A DNA stretch of 64,000 bases from Cryptosporangium arvum DSM 44712 (GTDB taxonomy: Bacteria > Actinomycetota > Actinomycetes > Mycobacteriales > Cryptosporangiaceae): assembly GCF_000585375.1 (NCBI RefSeq), contig NZ_KK073874.1, positions 5,177,251-5,241,250 of the forward strand, given 5' to 3'. Shown in pieces: positions 17,480 through 25,957 of this stretch. Every line of letters starts with the position of its first letter. Position 1 is the stretch's first letter. The translations under genes and the position numbers were made by a program. The notes beneath the pieces were generated by a model that saw only the letters and a list, made by a program, of their open reading frames with translations, had not been told where the DNA came from and did not search any database.

Positions 17480-18595
17480 TCAGGCGAGGACCGACTCCGG
17501 GGAGACCGACGGCAGGGTGTGGGCGGCGGCGACCGGCGCGGACGTCAGCTGACCGGCGTGCGTGGTGAGGCCGCGGGCGAGGGCGGCGTCGGCGCGCAGC
17601 GCGTCGCGCCAGCCCTGGTCGGCCAGCGCCAGCGCGTAGGGCAGCGTCACGTTCGCCAGCGCGTGGGTGGAGGTCGCCGGCACCGCGCCGGGCATGTTCG
17701 CGACGCAGTAGAACACCGAGTCGTGCACCGCGTACGTCGGCTCGGCGTGCGTGGTCGGACGCGAGTCCTCGAAGCAGCCGCCCTGGTCGATCGCGATGTC
17801 GACGAACACCGAACCGGGCTTGGCCCGCGAGACCAGCTCGTTGGAGACCAGCTTGGGCGCCTTCGCCCCGGCCACCAGCACGGCGCCGATCACCAGGTCG
17901 GCGTCGAGCACGGCGCGCTCGATCTCGTACGAGTTCGACACGACGGTGGTCAGCCGCCCGGCGTAGAGCCGGTCGGCGGCACGCAGCTTCTCGATGTCCA
18001 GGTCGAGCAGCGTCACCGAGGCGCCCATGCCCACCGCGATCGCCGCGGCGTTCATCCCGGACACCCCGGCGCCCAGGATGACGACCTTCGCCGGCGCGAC
18101 GCCGGGCACGCCGCCCAGCAGCACGCCGCGGCCGCCACCGGCACGCATCAGGTGGTAGGCACCGGCCTGCGGGGCGAGCCGACCGGCGACCTCGCTCATC
18201 GGGGCCAGCAGCGGCAGCGCGCCCGAGTCCAGCTGCACGGTCTCGTACGCGATCGACGTGGCCCCGCGCTCGAGCAGCGCGTCGGTGCACGGGCGGGACG
18301 CGGCGAGGTGCAGGTAGGTGAAGAGCACCTGTCCCTCACGCATCCGCGCGTACTCGGACTCGATCGGCTCCTTGACCTTGAGCACGAGGTCGCCGGCGGC
18401 CCAGGCGTCGTCGGCGGTGTCGACGATCTTGGCTCCGGCGGCCAGGTAGTCCTCGTCGGGGAGCGCCGACCCGGCGCCCGCGCCGCGCTGGACGAACACC
18501 GTGTGACCGCGGCGCACGAGCTCCTGCGCGCCGGCCGGGGTGAGTGCGACCCGGTACTCGTGGTTCTTGACCTCGCTCGGGACTGCGACCCGCAT
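17480..18595 (-). CDS. ald: Alanine dehydrogenase
   Basis: NAD-dependent L-alanine dehydrogenase, 371 residues, full length. It converts L-alanine to pyruvate and ammonium, feeding carbon and nitrogen metabolism. The substrate residues sit in VALTPAG (Arg15 before it), LKVKEP (Lys74) and YLHLA (His95 region); the NAD fold begins at KVVILGAGVSGMNAA near residue 167, with LDLD for adenosine binding. Catalytic Asp lies in DIAIDQGGC. It is divergent from an Lrp/AsnC regulator 140 bases away, the standard arrangement for ald control by alanine-responsive AldR-type proteins. Confidence 0.96.
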   Translation of the reverse strand: MRVAVPSEVKNHEYRVALTPAGAQELVRRGHTVFVQRGAGAGSALPDEDYLAAGAKIVDTADDAWAAGDLVLKVKEPIESEYARMREGQVLFTYLHLAASRPCTDALLERGATSIAYETVQLDSGALPLLAPMSEVAGRLAPQAGAYHLMRAGGGRGVLLGGVPGVAPAKVVILGAGVSGMNAAAIAVGMGASVTLLDLDIEKLRAADRLYAGRLTTVVSNSYEIERAVLDADLVIGAVLVAGAKAPKLVSNELVSRAKPGSVFVDIAIDQGGCFEDSRPTTHAEPTYAVHDSVFYCVANMPGAVPATSTHALANVTLPYALALADQGWRDALRADAALARGLTTHAGQLTSAPVAAAHTLPSVSPESVLA

Positions 18596-18735
18596 GAGAA
18601 GACTCCTGGTTCGCCGGGGAAGTAGGAAAATGGTGTCAACTACTTCGGCGACGGCGGGTAAGCACGAAAGATTATTCGGCGCAGGCCCGGATTCTGTCCG
18701 ATCATTCGGAGGGAGCCCGACCGAGAGGCCAGCAC

Positions 18736-19206
18736 ATGAACAACCTTCGACCCGAGTTCGACGACGTCGACCGGCAGATCCTGCGTGCGCTCGCCGACGA
18801 CGCCCGCCTTCCCAACAGCACGCTCGCCGCCCAGGTGGGCGTCGCGCCGTCCACCTGCCTGATGCGGGTCCGCCGGCTCCAGGAGGCCGGCGCGATCCTC
18901 GGCTTCCACGCCGATCTGTCGCCCGCGGCGCTGGGCCGCCCGCTGCAGGCGATCATCTCCGTGCGCCTGGCCGCGCACGCCCGTACCCGGATCCGGCAGT
19001 TCGGCGCGGGTATCGCCGCCCTGCCCGGCGTCCTCAACGTGTTCTTCCTGGCCGGGGCGAACGACTTCCAGGTGCACCTGGCGGCCGAGTCCGCCGACGA
19101 CCTGCGTGACTTCGTGGTCGAGAACCTGAGCGCCTCCCGCGACGTCGCGATGACCGAGACGAACCTGATCTTCGAACACCTCCGCGGCCGCTCGCCGATC
19201 GTGTAA
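18736..19206 (+). CDS. Lrp/AsnC family regulator (AldR-like)
   Basis: Feast/famine regulator of 156 residues. Helix-turn-helix about 10-60 (ALADDARLPNSTLAAQVGV, PSTCLMRVRRLQEAG) and a RAM ligand-binding domain about 75-150 (GVLNVFFLAGANDFQVHL). Divergent from ald, it most likely senses alanine or related amino acids and controls ald. The stop TAA lies inside the left edge of a perfect 26-base palindrome that precedes the P450 gene. Confidence 0.92.
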   Translation: MNNLRPEFDDVDRQILRALADDARLPNSTLAAQVGVAPSTCLMRVRRLQEAGAILGFHADLSPAALGRPLQAIISVRLAAHARTRIRQFGAGIAALPGVLNVFFLAGANDFQVHLAAESADDLRDFVVENLSASRDVAMTETNLIFEHLRGRSPIV

Positions 19207-19231
19207 CTTCTCCGACAAGTGTCGGAGAAGT
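19206..19231. promoter_or_regulatory. Perfect 26-bp palindrome before P450 gene
   Basis: ACTTCTCCGACA at 19206-19217 is exactly mirrored by TGTCGGAGAAGT at 19220-19231 around AG. It fills most of the 37-base gap between the Lrp stop and the P450 ATG, ending just before the AGGAG ribosome site. No U tract follows, so an operator is more likely than a terminator; the TetR protein encoded after the P450 is the obvious candidate binder. Confidence 0.6.
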
Positions 19232-19243
19232 CAGGAGACTGCG

Positions 19244-20431
19244 ATGTCGTCCGTGCACTTCAGCCCATACGACGAGCACACGGTGGCCGACCCCTACCCC
19301 GTCTACCAGCGGTTACGGAACGAGGCGCCGCTCTACCGCAACGAGGAACTCGGGTTCTACGCGGTCAGCCGGTTCGCCGACGTGGCCGCCGTCCTGCAGG
19401 ACCACGAGACCTACAGCAGCGCCAAGGGTGACATCCTCGAGCTGATCCAGGCCGACCTCGAGGTGCCCTCCGGCGTGCTGATCTTCGAGGACCCGCCGGT
19501 GCACCCGCTGCACCGGCGGCTGCTCTCGCGCGTGTTCACGCCGAAGCACGTCATGGCGCTGGAGCCGCGGATCCGGGAGTTCTGCGCGCGCTCGCTCGAC
19601 CCCCTCGTCGGCCGGGCCGAGTTCGACGTCATCGCCGAGCTCGGTGCCCAGGTGCCGATGCGGGCGATCGGCATGCTGCTCGGCATCCCCGAGTCCGCAC
19701 AGGAGGCTGTCCGCGACGCGGTCGACGACTCGCTGCGCACCGAGGCCGGCGCACCGATGAGCGCCGATCAGACGCTTCTCGACGGCGAGGCGTTCGCCTC
19801 CTACGTGGACTGGCGCGCGGCGAACCTCTCCGACGACATCATCAGCCAGCTGCTCCGGGCCGAGTTCACCGACGAGTCCGGCACGGTGCGCACGCTCACC
19901 CGCCAGGAGGTCGTGCTGTACGTGACCGTGCTGGCCGGCGCGGGCAACGAGACCACCGGCCGGCTGATCGGCTGGACGGCGAAGCTGCTGGCCGAGCACC
20001 CCGATCAACGCGCGGAGCTGGTCGCCGACCCCGCGCTGATCCCCGGCGCGATCGAGGAGGTGCTGCGGATGGAGGCGCCGGGGCACTTCATGTGCCGTTA
20101 CGTCACGCGTGCGCACGCCGTGCGCGGCGTCGAGATCCCGGCCGGCAGCGTCATGATGGCGATCCTCGCGTCGGCCAACCGCGACGAGGAGCGCTTCGAG
20201 AACCCGGACGCGTTCGACGTCCACCGCCGCGGCGTCCCGCACCTGGCGTTCGGCGGCGGCATCCACTTCTGCCTCGGCCACACGCTGGCCCGCCTGGAAG
20301 GCCGGGTGGCGCTGGAGGAACTGCTGAAGCGCTTCCCCCACTGGGACGTCGACCTCGCGTCCGCGACACTGTCGTCGACCTCCACCGTCCGCGGCTGGGA
20401 GACGCTCCCGATGCGTGTGCGCTCCGGCTGA
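19244..20431 (+). CDS. Cytochrome P450
   Basis: Soluble class I bacterial P450 of 395 residues. The haem loop is FGGGIHFCLGHTLA with the ligand Cys343; the I helix reads AGAGNETT near residue 230, so the usual acid-alcohol pair is Glu-Thr; the K helix has EEVLR. It needs external ferredoxin and reductase, which are not encoded nearby. Ribosome site AGGAG lies eight bases before the ATG. It is followed 27 bases later by a TetR gene and preceded by a 26-base palindrome, suggesting a P450/TetR regulatory unit. Substrate unknown. Confidence 0.94.
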   Translation: MSSVHFSPYDEHTVADPYPVYQRLRNEAPLYRNEELGFYAVSRFADVAAVLQDHETYSSAKGDILELIQADLEVPSGVLIFEDPPVHPLHRRLLSRVFTPKHVMALEPRIREFCARSLDPLVGRAEFDVIAELGAQVPMRAIGMLLGIPESAQEAVRDAVDDSLRTEAGAPMSADQTLLDGEAFASYVDWRAANLSDDIISQLLRAEFTDESGTVRTLTRQEVVLYVTVLAGAGNETTGRLIGWTAKLLAEHPDQRAELVADPALIPGAIEEVLRMEAPGHFMCRYVTRAHAVRGVEIPAGSVMMAILASANRDEERFENPDAFDVHRRGVPHLAFGGGIHFCLGHTLARLEGRVALEELLKRFPHWDVDLASATLSSTSTVRGWETLPMRVRSG

Positions 20432-20458
20432 CGGCGAGCGATCTCCTACGATCGCGGT

Positions 20459-21049
20459 ATGGGGGCGCCGGCCAAGGATCCGCGGGCGCGCCGTTCACGG
20501 CGCGCCTTGGAGCACGCGCTGCTCGAGCTCGTCCGGACCGAGGACCTCGCGCAGATCTCGGTCTCCGACATCACCAAGCACGCACGGGTCAGCCGGTCGA
20601 CCTTCTACGAGCACTACGTCGACGTGCACGACCTCGCGGCCTCCGCCTGCACCGATCTGTTCGACGAACTGGTGGCCGGGCTGCCGCTGGCCGACCCGGG
20701 CCTGGTCGACGAGGCCGAACCGGCCGACAACCCGCTGGTGCCGGTCTACACCCACTTCGGGACGCACGCCGAGCTGTACCGGTCGCTGCTGGGGCCGGAC
20801 GGCAGCGCCCGGGTGCTGAGCCACCTGCTCGACCGGCTGCGCGTCGCGACCACGGTCAACCTGCGGTTCGCGGCGCGGTCGTCGGCCCGCGTCACCGAGT
20901 CGCCGCCCGGCGATCCGCTGCACGCGCTGATCGCCGGTGCGATCGTCGGCACGGCGGTCGGCTGGCTGCGCGGCGACGCCCCGGGCACCCCGGAGGAGCT
21001 GGCCGCGCGGGTCTGGCCGCGTCTGCTCGCCGCCGCGCTGGCCGGCTGA
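20459..21049 (+). CDS. TetR family regulator
   Basis: Ligand-responsive repressor of 196 residues. N-terminal helix-turn-helix about 12-58 with ISVSDITKHARVSRSTFYEHY; the remaining helices form the ligand pocket. The N-terminal basic stretch (RARRSRRALE) is typical. It is on the same strand as the P450 and 27 bases after it, so likely co-transcribed, with the 26-base palindrome upstream of the P450 as possible autoregulatory operator. Confidence 0.92.
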   Translation: MGAPAKDPRARRSRRALEHALLELVRTEDLAQISVSDITKHARVSRSTFYEHYVDVHDLAASACTDLFDELVAGLPLADPGLVDEAEPADNPLVPVYTHFGTHAELYRSLLGPDGSARVLSHLLDRLRVATTVNLRFAARSSARVTESPPGDPLHALIAGAIVGTAVGWLRGDAPGTPEELAARVWPRLLAAALAG

Positions 21050-21128
21050 CCGATTTCCCCCGTGCTCCCCCTCGAGCTGCCGTAAGTTAACCCGGGTTCA
21101 CGCCGGTCGACGACGACGAGGGAACATC

Positions 21129-22622
21129 ATGTCCACGGACACGTCCGTCAGCGCTCCCGCCCGCCGCTCCAGACCCCGGCCGCCGCTCGGGATACGCCAC
21201 CTGACCCTGCTGCTGGTCATGACCCACGCGCCGCTGCTGCTGGTCTGGAGCACGGTCTCCGGCAGCTACCAGATCGGCGGCGTCGTCGCGACCCCGCTGG
21301 TGTTCCTCATCGCCGGACTGCTGATGCTGATCGTCGCGCTCGGGTACGGCGGTATGGCCCGCCGGATCCACCACCGCGGCGGCGTCTACGCGTTCATCGC
21401 CCACGGGCTGGGCCGCACGCCGGCACTCGTCGCGTCGGCGGTGCTGATCGCCTCGTACGTGTCGGTCACCGCGGTCGTGCTCATCTACTCCGGACAGAGC
21501 TTCTCCCAGCTCGGCACGCTGCTGTTCGGCTGGGAGCCGCCACTGGTGGCCGGCGCGATCGCCGGGGCCGTGCTGGCCGCCGGGCTCGCCGCGCTGCCGC
21601 TGCGGATCATGCTGCGGGTGCTCTCGGGGCTGGCCGTCGTGCAGCTCGCGGCGATCGGCTGGCTCGACGTCGCCGCGCTGCGCGAACCGGCGGGCGGGGC
21701 GGTGACGACCGCGAGCCTGGATCCGGGCTGGCTGCTGACCGGCTCGTTCGGGCTCGCGCTCTGCCTGTCGATGACGTCGTACATCGGCTCGGAGACCGGC
21801 GGCACGTACTCGCGTGACGTCGTCCGGCCCGAACGCACGGTGCCGATCGCCACGCTCCTGGGGTACACGCTCACCACCCTCGTGCTGGTCTTCAGCGGCT
21901 GGGCGCTGAGCACGGCCACCGGTGCCGAGCAGGCGGTCCTCCTGGCCCGACTCAGCGCGGCCGACACGAAGGGGCTGAGCGACACCGGGTCGTTCGTGCT
22001 CGCGGTCGTCGGCGGGCTGGTCGCGCCCGAGCACCTGGAGCGGACCGCCGAGCTGCTGCTCACCGCGCTGTTCCTGGGCATCGTGTCCTCGATGGCGGCG
22101 CTGCACTCCGGTCTCTCCCGGCAGCTCTCCGCGCTCGGCGCCGAGGGCGTGTTGCCGCGGAGCTTCGCGGCCCGGGGCACCAGCACGCCGACGCTCCCGG
22201 CGAAGGTCACCGGCCTCACGCTGAGCACCGTGGCGGCGATGGTCGCGATTCTCACCGACGACCGGGGCGTCGGCCTCGCGCTCGCGGTGACCGGCGGGCT
22301 CGGCGTGCTCGCGGTGCTGTGCGTGGCGTCGCTGGCCGCCGCGGCCTGGTTCCTGCGCCGCGACGACGTCGAGTCGGGGTTCTTCGGCTGGGAGGGGCAG
22401 GTGACCGCGGCGAGCGTCGGCGCGATCGTCACCGCCTGCGTGTTCGTGTTCGGCTGCTTCCGGCTCCCGGAGGCGCTCGGCGCGTTCGGCGACGTCGTTC
22501 CCGGCTGGTTCCCGCTCGCCTATCTGAGCGCGGCGCTGGGGACCGGGCTCGTCTGGGTGGTGGTCGTGCGTACCGCCCGGCCGAACGGGTGGCTCGACCT
22601 CGGCCGGCAGGACATCCGTTAG
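21129..22622 (+). CDS. APC superfamily amino acid permease
   Basis: Polytopic transporter of 497 residues with about 12 membrane spans. The first span region (HLTLLLVMTHAPLLLVW) and YGGMARRIHHRGGVYAFIAHGLGR match the amino acid-polyamine-organocation fold; SYIGSETGGTYSRDVVRPERTVP is the conserved cytoplasmic loop after the sixth span. The usual glycine-rich unwound motif of span 1 is weak, so substrate is unclear. ATG at 21129 is chosen over upstream in-frame codons that run into the TetR gene. The stop TAG overlaps the convergent TAA. Confidence 0.88.
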   Translation: MSTDTSVSAPARRSRPRPPLGIRHLTLLLVMTHAPLLLVWSTVSGSYQIGGVVATPLVFLIAGLLMLIVALGYGGMARRIHHRGGVYAFIAHGLGRTPALVASAVLIASYVSVTAVVLIYSGQSFSQLGTLLFGWEPPLVAGAIAGAVLAAGLAALPLRIMLRVLSGLAVVQLAAIGWLDVAALREPAGGAVTTASLDPGWLLTGSFGLALCLSMTSYIGSETGGTYSRDVVRPERTVPIATLLGYTLTTLVLVFSGWALSTATGAEQAVLLARLSAADTKGLSDTGSFVLAVVGGLVAPEHLERTAELLLTALFLGIVSSMAALHSGLSRQLSALGAEGVLPRSFAARGTSTPTLPAKVTGLTLSTVAAMVAILTDDRGVGLALAVTGGLGVLAVLCVASLAAAAWFLRRDDVESGFFGWEGQVTAASVGAIVTACVFVFGCFRLPEALGAFGDVVPGWFPLAYLSAALGTGLVWVVVVRTARPNGWLDLGRQDIR

Positions 22623-22954
22623 TTGGTGACCGTGCGCACGCCGGTGGCCGCGTGCCGCGGGCGGTGCACGCGGTGGGCCTTGTGACGCAACCACAGGCCG
22701 CCGACGATCGCCCAGGCGATCGTCGCCGGGCCGATCAGCGCGAAGCCGGCGATGCCCAGCAGCTGATAGGTCCAGCCCACCGAGCCGTTCAGCAGGACCG
22801 TGAGCGCATGCCCCTCGAGCAGCAGCACCGCCGTACCGATCGCCGCGGCCGTCGTCCAATGCGGAACGACGGTCTCGTCGCGGAGCGAGCGACCGAACTG
22901 GAACACCGCGTAGCCGACCAGCAGCACCATCAGAATTACGAGATTCGTGCTCAC
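22619..22954 (-). CDS. Small membrane protein, function unknown
   Basis: Hypothetical 111-residue protein with three membrane spans (about 3-20, 34-57, 65-88) and a basic cytoplasmic tail (HKAHRVHRPRH). GTG start with a GGGGAG ribosome site. The family is not recognised. It is divergent from another small membrane-protein gene 131 bases away, whose leader has a near identical GGGGAGA site. Confidence 0.7.
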   Translation of the reverse strand: MSTNLVILMVLLVGYAVFQFGRSLRDETVVPHWTTAAAIGTAVLLLEGHALTVLLNGSVGWTYQLLGIAGFALIGPATIAWAIVGGLWLRHKAHRVHRPRHAATGVRTVTN

Positions 22955-23085
22955 GTCGTTCTCCCCGCGTCGGCTCGCCGTGCCTTTCCGGCCCTCGGTC
23001 CTCAGGTATCCGCAAGCGGCGGCCGGTAAAACCCCTGCTACGGTCCGAGCCCGGCGCTCGGGCGCCGAAACACGGGGAGAGCAGC

Positions 23086-23622
23086 ATGAACGCCGAGTAT
23101 TTGCGGGACGCGGCCATGACCGCGGCCATCTTCGGATTCTTCGCGATGGGCTGGTTCGGCTGGGCCCAGGAAGCGCCGCCGAAAGGCTGGAAGCCGTACC
23201 TGGTCGCGGGCTCGATCGTCGGTGGCCTGGCCTCGGCCGGCGGGCTGGCCACCGCGCTCACCCACTGGGACGACGGCACCGCGCTCGGCGCCGACGGCGG
23301 CCGCACGTTCGGCATCGTCGTCGGGATCGAGTTCGGCGCGGCGGCGATCGGCGCCGTCGCCCTGGCCCTGACCGGCCGGTCCCGGTGGATCCCGGTGTGG
23401 GTCGCGTTCGTGGTGGGCGTCCACCTGTTCCCCGTGGCCGGTGTGTTCGACTACGCGGTCATCGGTGTGGTCGGGGTGCTGATCACGGCGGCGTCGCTCG
23501 CGGCGGTGCCGATCGCCCGGTCCCGCGACCTGGCGCCGAGCGCGGTCACCGGAGCCCCGACCGGGGTCGCACTGGCGTCCGGAGCGGTGTATTCGCTGCT
23601 CAGTGCGTTACTCGCGTACTGA
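23086..23622 (+). CDS. Four-to-five-span membrane protein, function unknown
   Basis: Hypothetical 178-residue integral membrane protein. Hydrophobic spans lie near 10-28, 38-58, 75-97, 103-118 and 123-143, with a tryptophan-rich MGWFGWAQEAPPKGWKPY between the first two. The ATG is preceded by GGGGAGA at good distance. Similar proteins are common and uncharacterised in actinobacteria; nothing in the context points to a role. Confidence 0.75.
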   Translation: MNAEYLRDAAMTAAIFGFFAMGWFGWAQEAPPKGWKPYLVAGSIVGGLASAGGLATALTHWDDGTALGADGGRTFGIVVGIEFGAAAIGAVALALTGRSRWIPVWVAFVVGVHLFPVAGVFDYAVIGVVGVLITAASLAAVPIARSRDLAPSAVTGAPTGVALASGAVYSLLSALLAY

Positions 23623-23714
23623 GACCCAGGTCTCAGGCATCTCGGAATAGTCGCGGGGGGCCTGCCGTTGTGATGCATGCAAACGCATGAACCTTTACTG
23701 AGAGTGAGACGGCC

Positions 23715-24881
23715 ATGCAGTTCGGGGTGTTCTCGGTCAGCGACATCACTCGCGACCCGGTCTCGGGCGAGACGCCGAGCGAGGCCGAGCGGATCGACGC
23801 GGTCGTGCAGATCGCCAAGAAGACCGAAGAGGTGGGGCTCGACGTGTTCGCGATCGGCGAGCACCACAACCCGCCGTTCTTCTCGTCCGCGCCGTCGACG
23901 TTGCTCGCGCACATCGCGGCGCTCACCGAGAAGCTGATCGTCACGACGTCGACGACGCTGATCACGACCAACGACCCGGTGCGCATCGCGGAGGAGTACG
24001 CGATGCTGCAGCACCTGTCCAAGGGCCGGATGGACCTGATGCTCGGCCGCGGCAACACCGCGCCGGTGTACCCCTGGTTCGGCCAGGACATCCGCCAGAG
24101 CCTGCCGCTGGGCCTGGAGAACTACAACCTGCTCCACCGGCTGTGGCGCGAGGACGTCGTCGACTGGGAGGGCAAGTTCCGCACGCCGCTCTCGGGCTTC
24201 ACGTCCACGCCGCGGCCCCTCGACGACGTGCCGCCGTTCGTCTGGCACGGCTCGATCCGCAGCCCGGAGATCGCCGAGCAGGCGGCCTACTACGGCGACG
24301 GCTTCTTCGCCAACCACATCTTCTGGCCGAAGGAGCACTACATGCGGCTGATCAAGTTCTACCGCCAGCGCTACGCGCACTACGGCCACGGCACCGAGGA
24401 GCAGGCCATCGTCGGCCTCGGGGGTCAGGCGTACATCGCGAAGCGGTCGCAGCAGGCGGTCAAGGAGTTCCGCCCGTACTTCAACGAGGCCCCGGTCTAC
24501 GGCAACGGGCCGCGGATGGAGGACTTCGCGGAGCAGACGCCGCTGACCGTCGGCAGCCCCCAGGAGGTCATCGACAAGACGCTGACCTTCCGCGAGCACT
24601 TCGGTGACTACCAGCGTCAGCTGTTCCTCGTCGACCACGCCGGCCTGCCGCTCAAGACCGTGCTCGACCAGCTCGAGCTGCTCGGCGGCGAGGTCGTGCC
24701 GGTGCTGCGCAAGGAGCTGGCCGCGCGGCGCGCGCCGGGCGTCGCCGAGGCCCCCACGCACGCGGGCCTGGTCAAGGCCAAGTACGGCGACGGACCGGCC
24801 CGCCAGCCGCGCCCGAACGCGAACCGCGGCGACAACGTCACCGGTGGCTCGCCCTACCAGGACTCGGCGCTCGCGAGCTGA
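23715..24881 (+). CDS. Luciferase-like FMN-dependent monooxygenase, CE1758 type
   Basis: LLM-class flavoenzyme of 388 residues. The TIM-barrel start FGVFSVSDI, FAIGEHHNPPF, the stretch LSKGRMDLMLGRGNT and HGSIRSPEIAEQAAYYGDGFF are family signatures. It matches the putative monooxygenases known as the CE1758 family, which are usually paired with a CE1759-type FMN reductase; that partner follows two genes downstream. The last 50 residues (after RKELAARRAPG) are a disordered extension. The reductase should supply reduced FMN for an unknown oxygenation. Its TGA shares an A with the MarR start. Confidence 0.9.
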   Translation: MQFGVFSVSDITRDPVSGETPSEAERIDAVVQIAKKTEEVGLDVFAIGEHHNPPFFSSAPSTLLAHIAALTEKLIVTTSTTLITTNDPVRIAEEYAMLQHLSKGRMDLMLGRGNTAPVYPWFGQDIRQSLPLGLENYNLLHRLWREDVVDWEGKFRTPLSGFTSTPRPLDDVPPFVWHGSIRSPEIAEQAAYYGDGFFANHIFWPKEHYMRLIKFYRQRYAHYGHGTEEQAIVGLGGQAYIAKRSQQAVKEFRPYFNEAPVYGNGPRMEDFAEQTPLTVGSPQEVIDKTLTFREHFGDYQRQLFLVDHAGLPLKTVLDQLELLGGEVVPVLRKELAARRAPGVAEAPTHAGLVKAKYGDGPARQPRPNANRGDNVTGGSPYQDSALAS

Positions 24882-25291
24882 TGACCGCGAACGGAGCGTG
24901 GGAAGCCCTCCTCGGCGCACACGCGCGGCTGATGAAACAGTTCGCGGCCGAGGACGTCTGGGAGGGCCTCGCGATGCGTGAGTACGACGTGCTCTACACG
25001 CTCTCGAAGTGCCCGGAGCCGCAGCGCATCGGCGAGCTGTCGCACCACGTGCTGCTCAGCCAGCCGGCGCTGTCCCGGCTGGTCGACCGGCTGGTCGGGA
25101 AGGGGCTCGTGGAGCGGTGCCCGGACCCGGCCGACGGCCGCGGCGTCCGCCTCGCGCTCACCGCGGCCGGCCGGGAGCTCCAGTACCGGATCGGCCGGCG
25201 GCACGCGCGCGGCGTCGCCCGCGCGCTGCGTGACCGGCTCACCGAAGACGAACTGCACCACCTCGAAGCGATCGGCAGGAAACTCGCATGA
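24881..25291 (+). CDS. MarR family regulator
   Basis: Winged-helix regulator of 136 residues, with RIGELSHHVLLSQPALSRLVDRLVGKGLVERC as DNA-reading region (about 48-78) and the wing DPADGRGVRLALT. It sits between the monooxygenase and its reductase with overlapping start and stop codons on both sides (1 and 4 bases), so all three are one translationally coupled operon. It probably controls this operon in response to the oxidised substrate. Confidence 0.93.
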   Translation: MTANGAWEALLGAHARLMKQFAAEDVWEGLAMREYDVLYTLSKCPEPQRIGELSHHVLLSQPALSRLVDRLVGKGLVERCPDPADGRGVRLALTAAGRELQYRIGRRHARGVARALRDRLTEDELHHLEAIGRKLA

Positions 25292-25953
25292 CCACGTTCT
25301 CGCTCGTCGTCGTGACGGCCGGTACCAGCGACCCGTCGTCGACCCGGCTGCTCGCCGACCGCACCGCGTCGCGGGCCACCACGATCGCGGCCGGCCGAGG
25401 CTCCTCGGTGACGGTCACGGTCGTCGACCTGCGCCAGCTCGCGACCGAGATCACGACCGCGATGATCTCCGGGCTGACCGGCCCGAAACTGCGGGCGGCG
25501 ATCGCCGCGCTGGCCGAGGCCGACGGCGTCGTGGCCAGCACCCCGGTCTACAAGGCCGGCGCGAGCGGCCTGTTCACCTCGTTCTTCCAGGTGCTCGACA
25601 ACGACCTGCTGATCGCGAAGCCGGTCGTGCTGGCCGCGACCGCGGGCACGGCCCGGCACGCGCTCGTCGTCGACGACCAGCTGCGCTCGCTCTTCGCCTA
25701 CCTGCGCACGGTGCCGGTGCCCACGGCCCTGTTCGCCTCGACCGAGGACTGGAACGACCCGGCGCTGAACAAGCGGATCGACCGCGCGGCGCTCGAGCTC
25801 GTCGTGCTGATGGAGAGCGGCTTCGCCGCCGCGATCCGCGACGAGTCCTGGCACAACTACCAGCACGAGTTCGGCAGCGCCGGCGGCGCGGAGCTCACCA
25901 TCGACCTGGACTCGGACCTGATGAAGCTCGCGACCGGCGGCTCGGCGCACTGA
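25288..25953 (+). CDS. NAD(P)H:FMN reductase, CE1759 type
   Basis: Flavodoxin-fold reductase of 221 residues that should provide FMNH2 to the CE1758-type monooxygenase. The flavin loop appears as VTAGTSDPSSTRLLADR, followed by STPVYKAGASGLFTSFFQVLD, where the family binds the isoalloxazine ring and dimerises. ATG overlaps the MarR stop by 4 bases. The gene ends 4 bases before the convergent diguanylate cyclase gene. Confidence 0.9.
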   Translation: MTTFSLVVVTAGTSDPSSTRLLADRTASRATTIAAGRGSSVTVTVVDLRQLATEITTAMISGLTGPKLRAAIAALAEADGVVASTPVYKAGASGLFTSFFQVLDNDLLIAKPVVLAATAGTARHALVVDDQLRSLFAYLRTVPVPTALFASTEDWNDPALNKRIDRAALELVVLMESGFAAAIRDESWHNYQHEFGSAGGAELTIDLDSDLMKLATGGSAH

Positions 25954-25957
25954 GCCC

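Noticed and set aside
17295-17552. Small plus-strand frame between cvnA and ald
   Set aside because: It crosses the terminator hairpin, runs into ald antisense and has no protein-like features or ribosome site.
21087-23315. 742-codon minus-strand frame over the APC permease
   Set aside because: Low-complexity Arg/Gly/Glu translation antisense to a well supported transporter.
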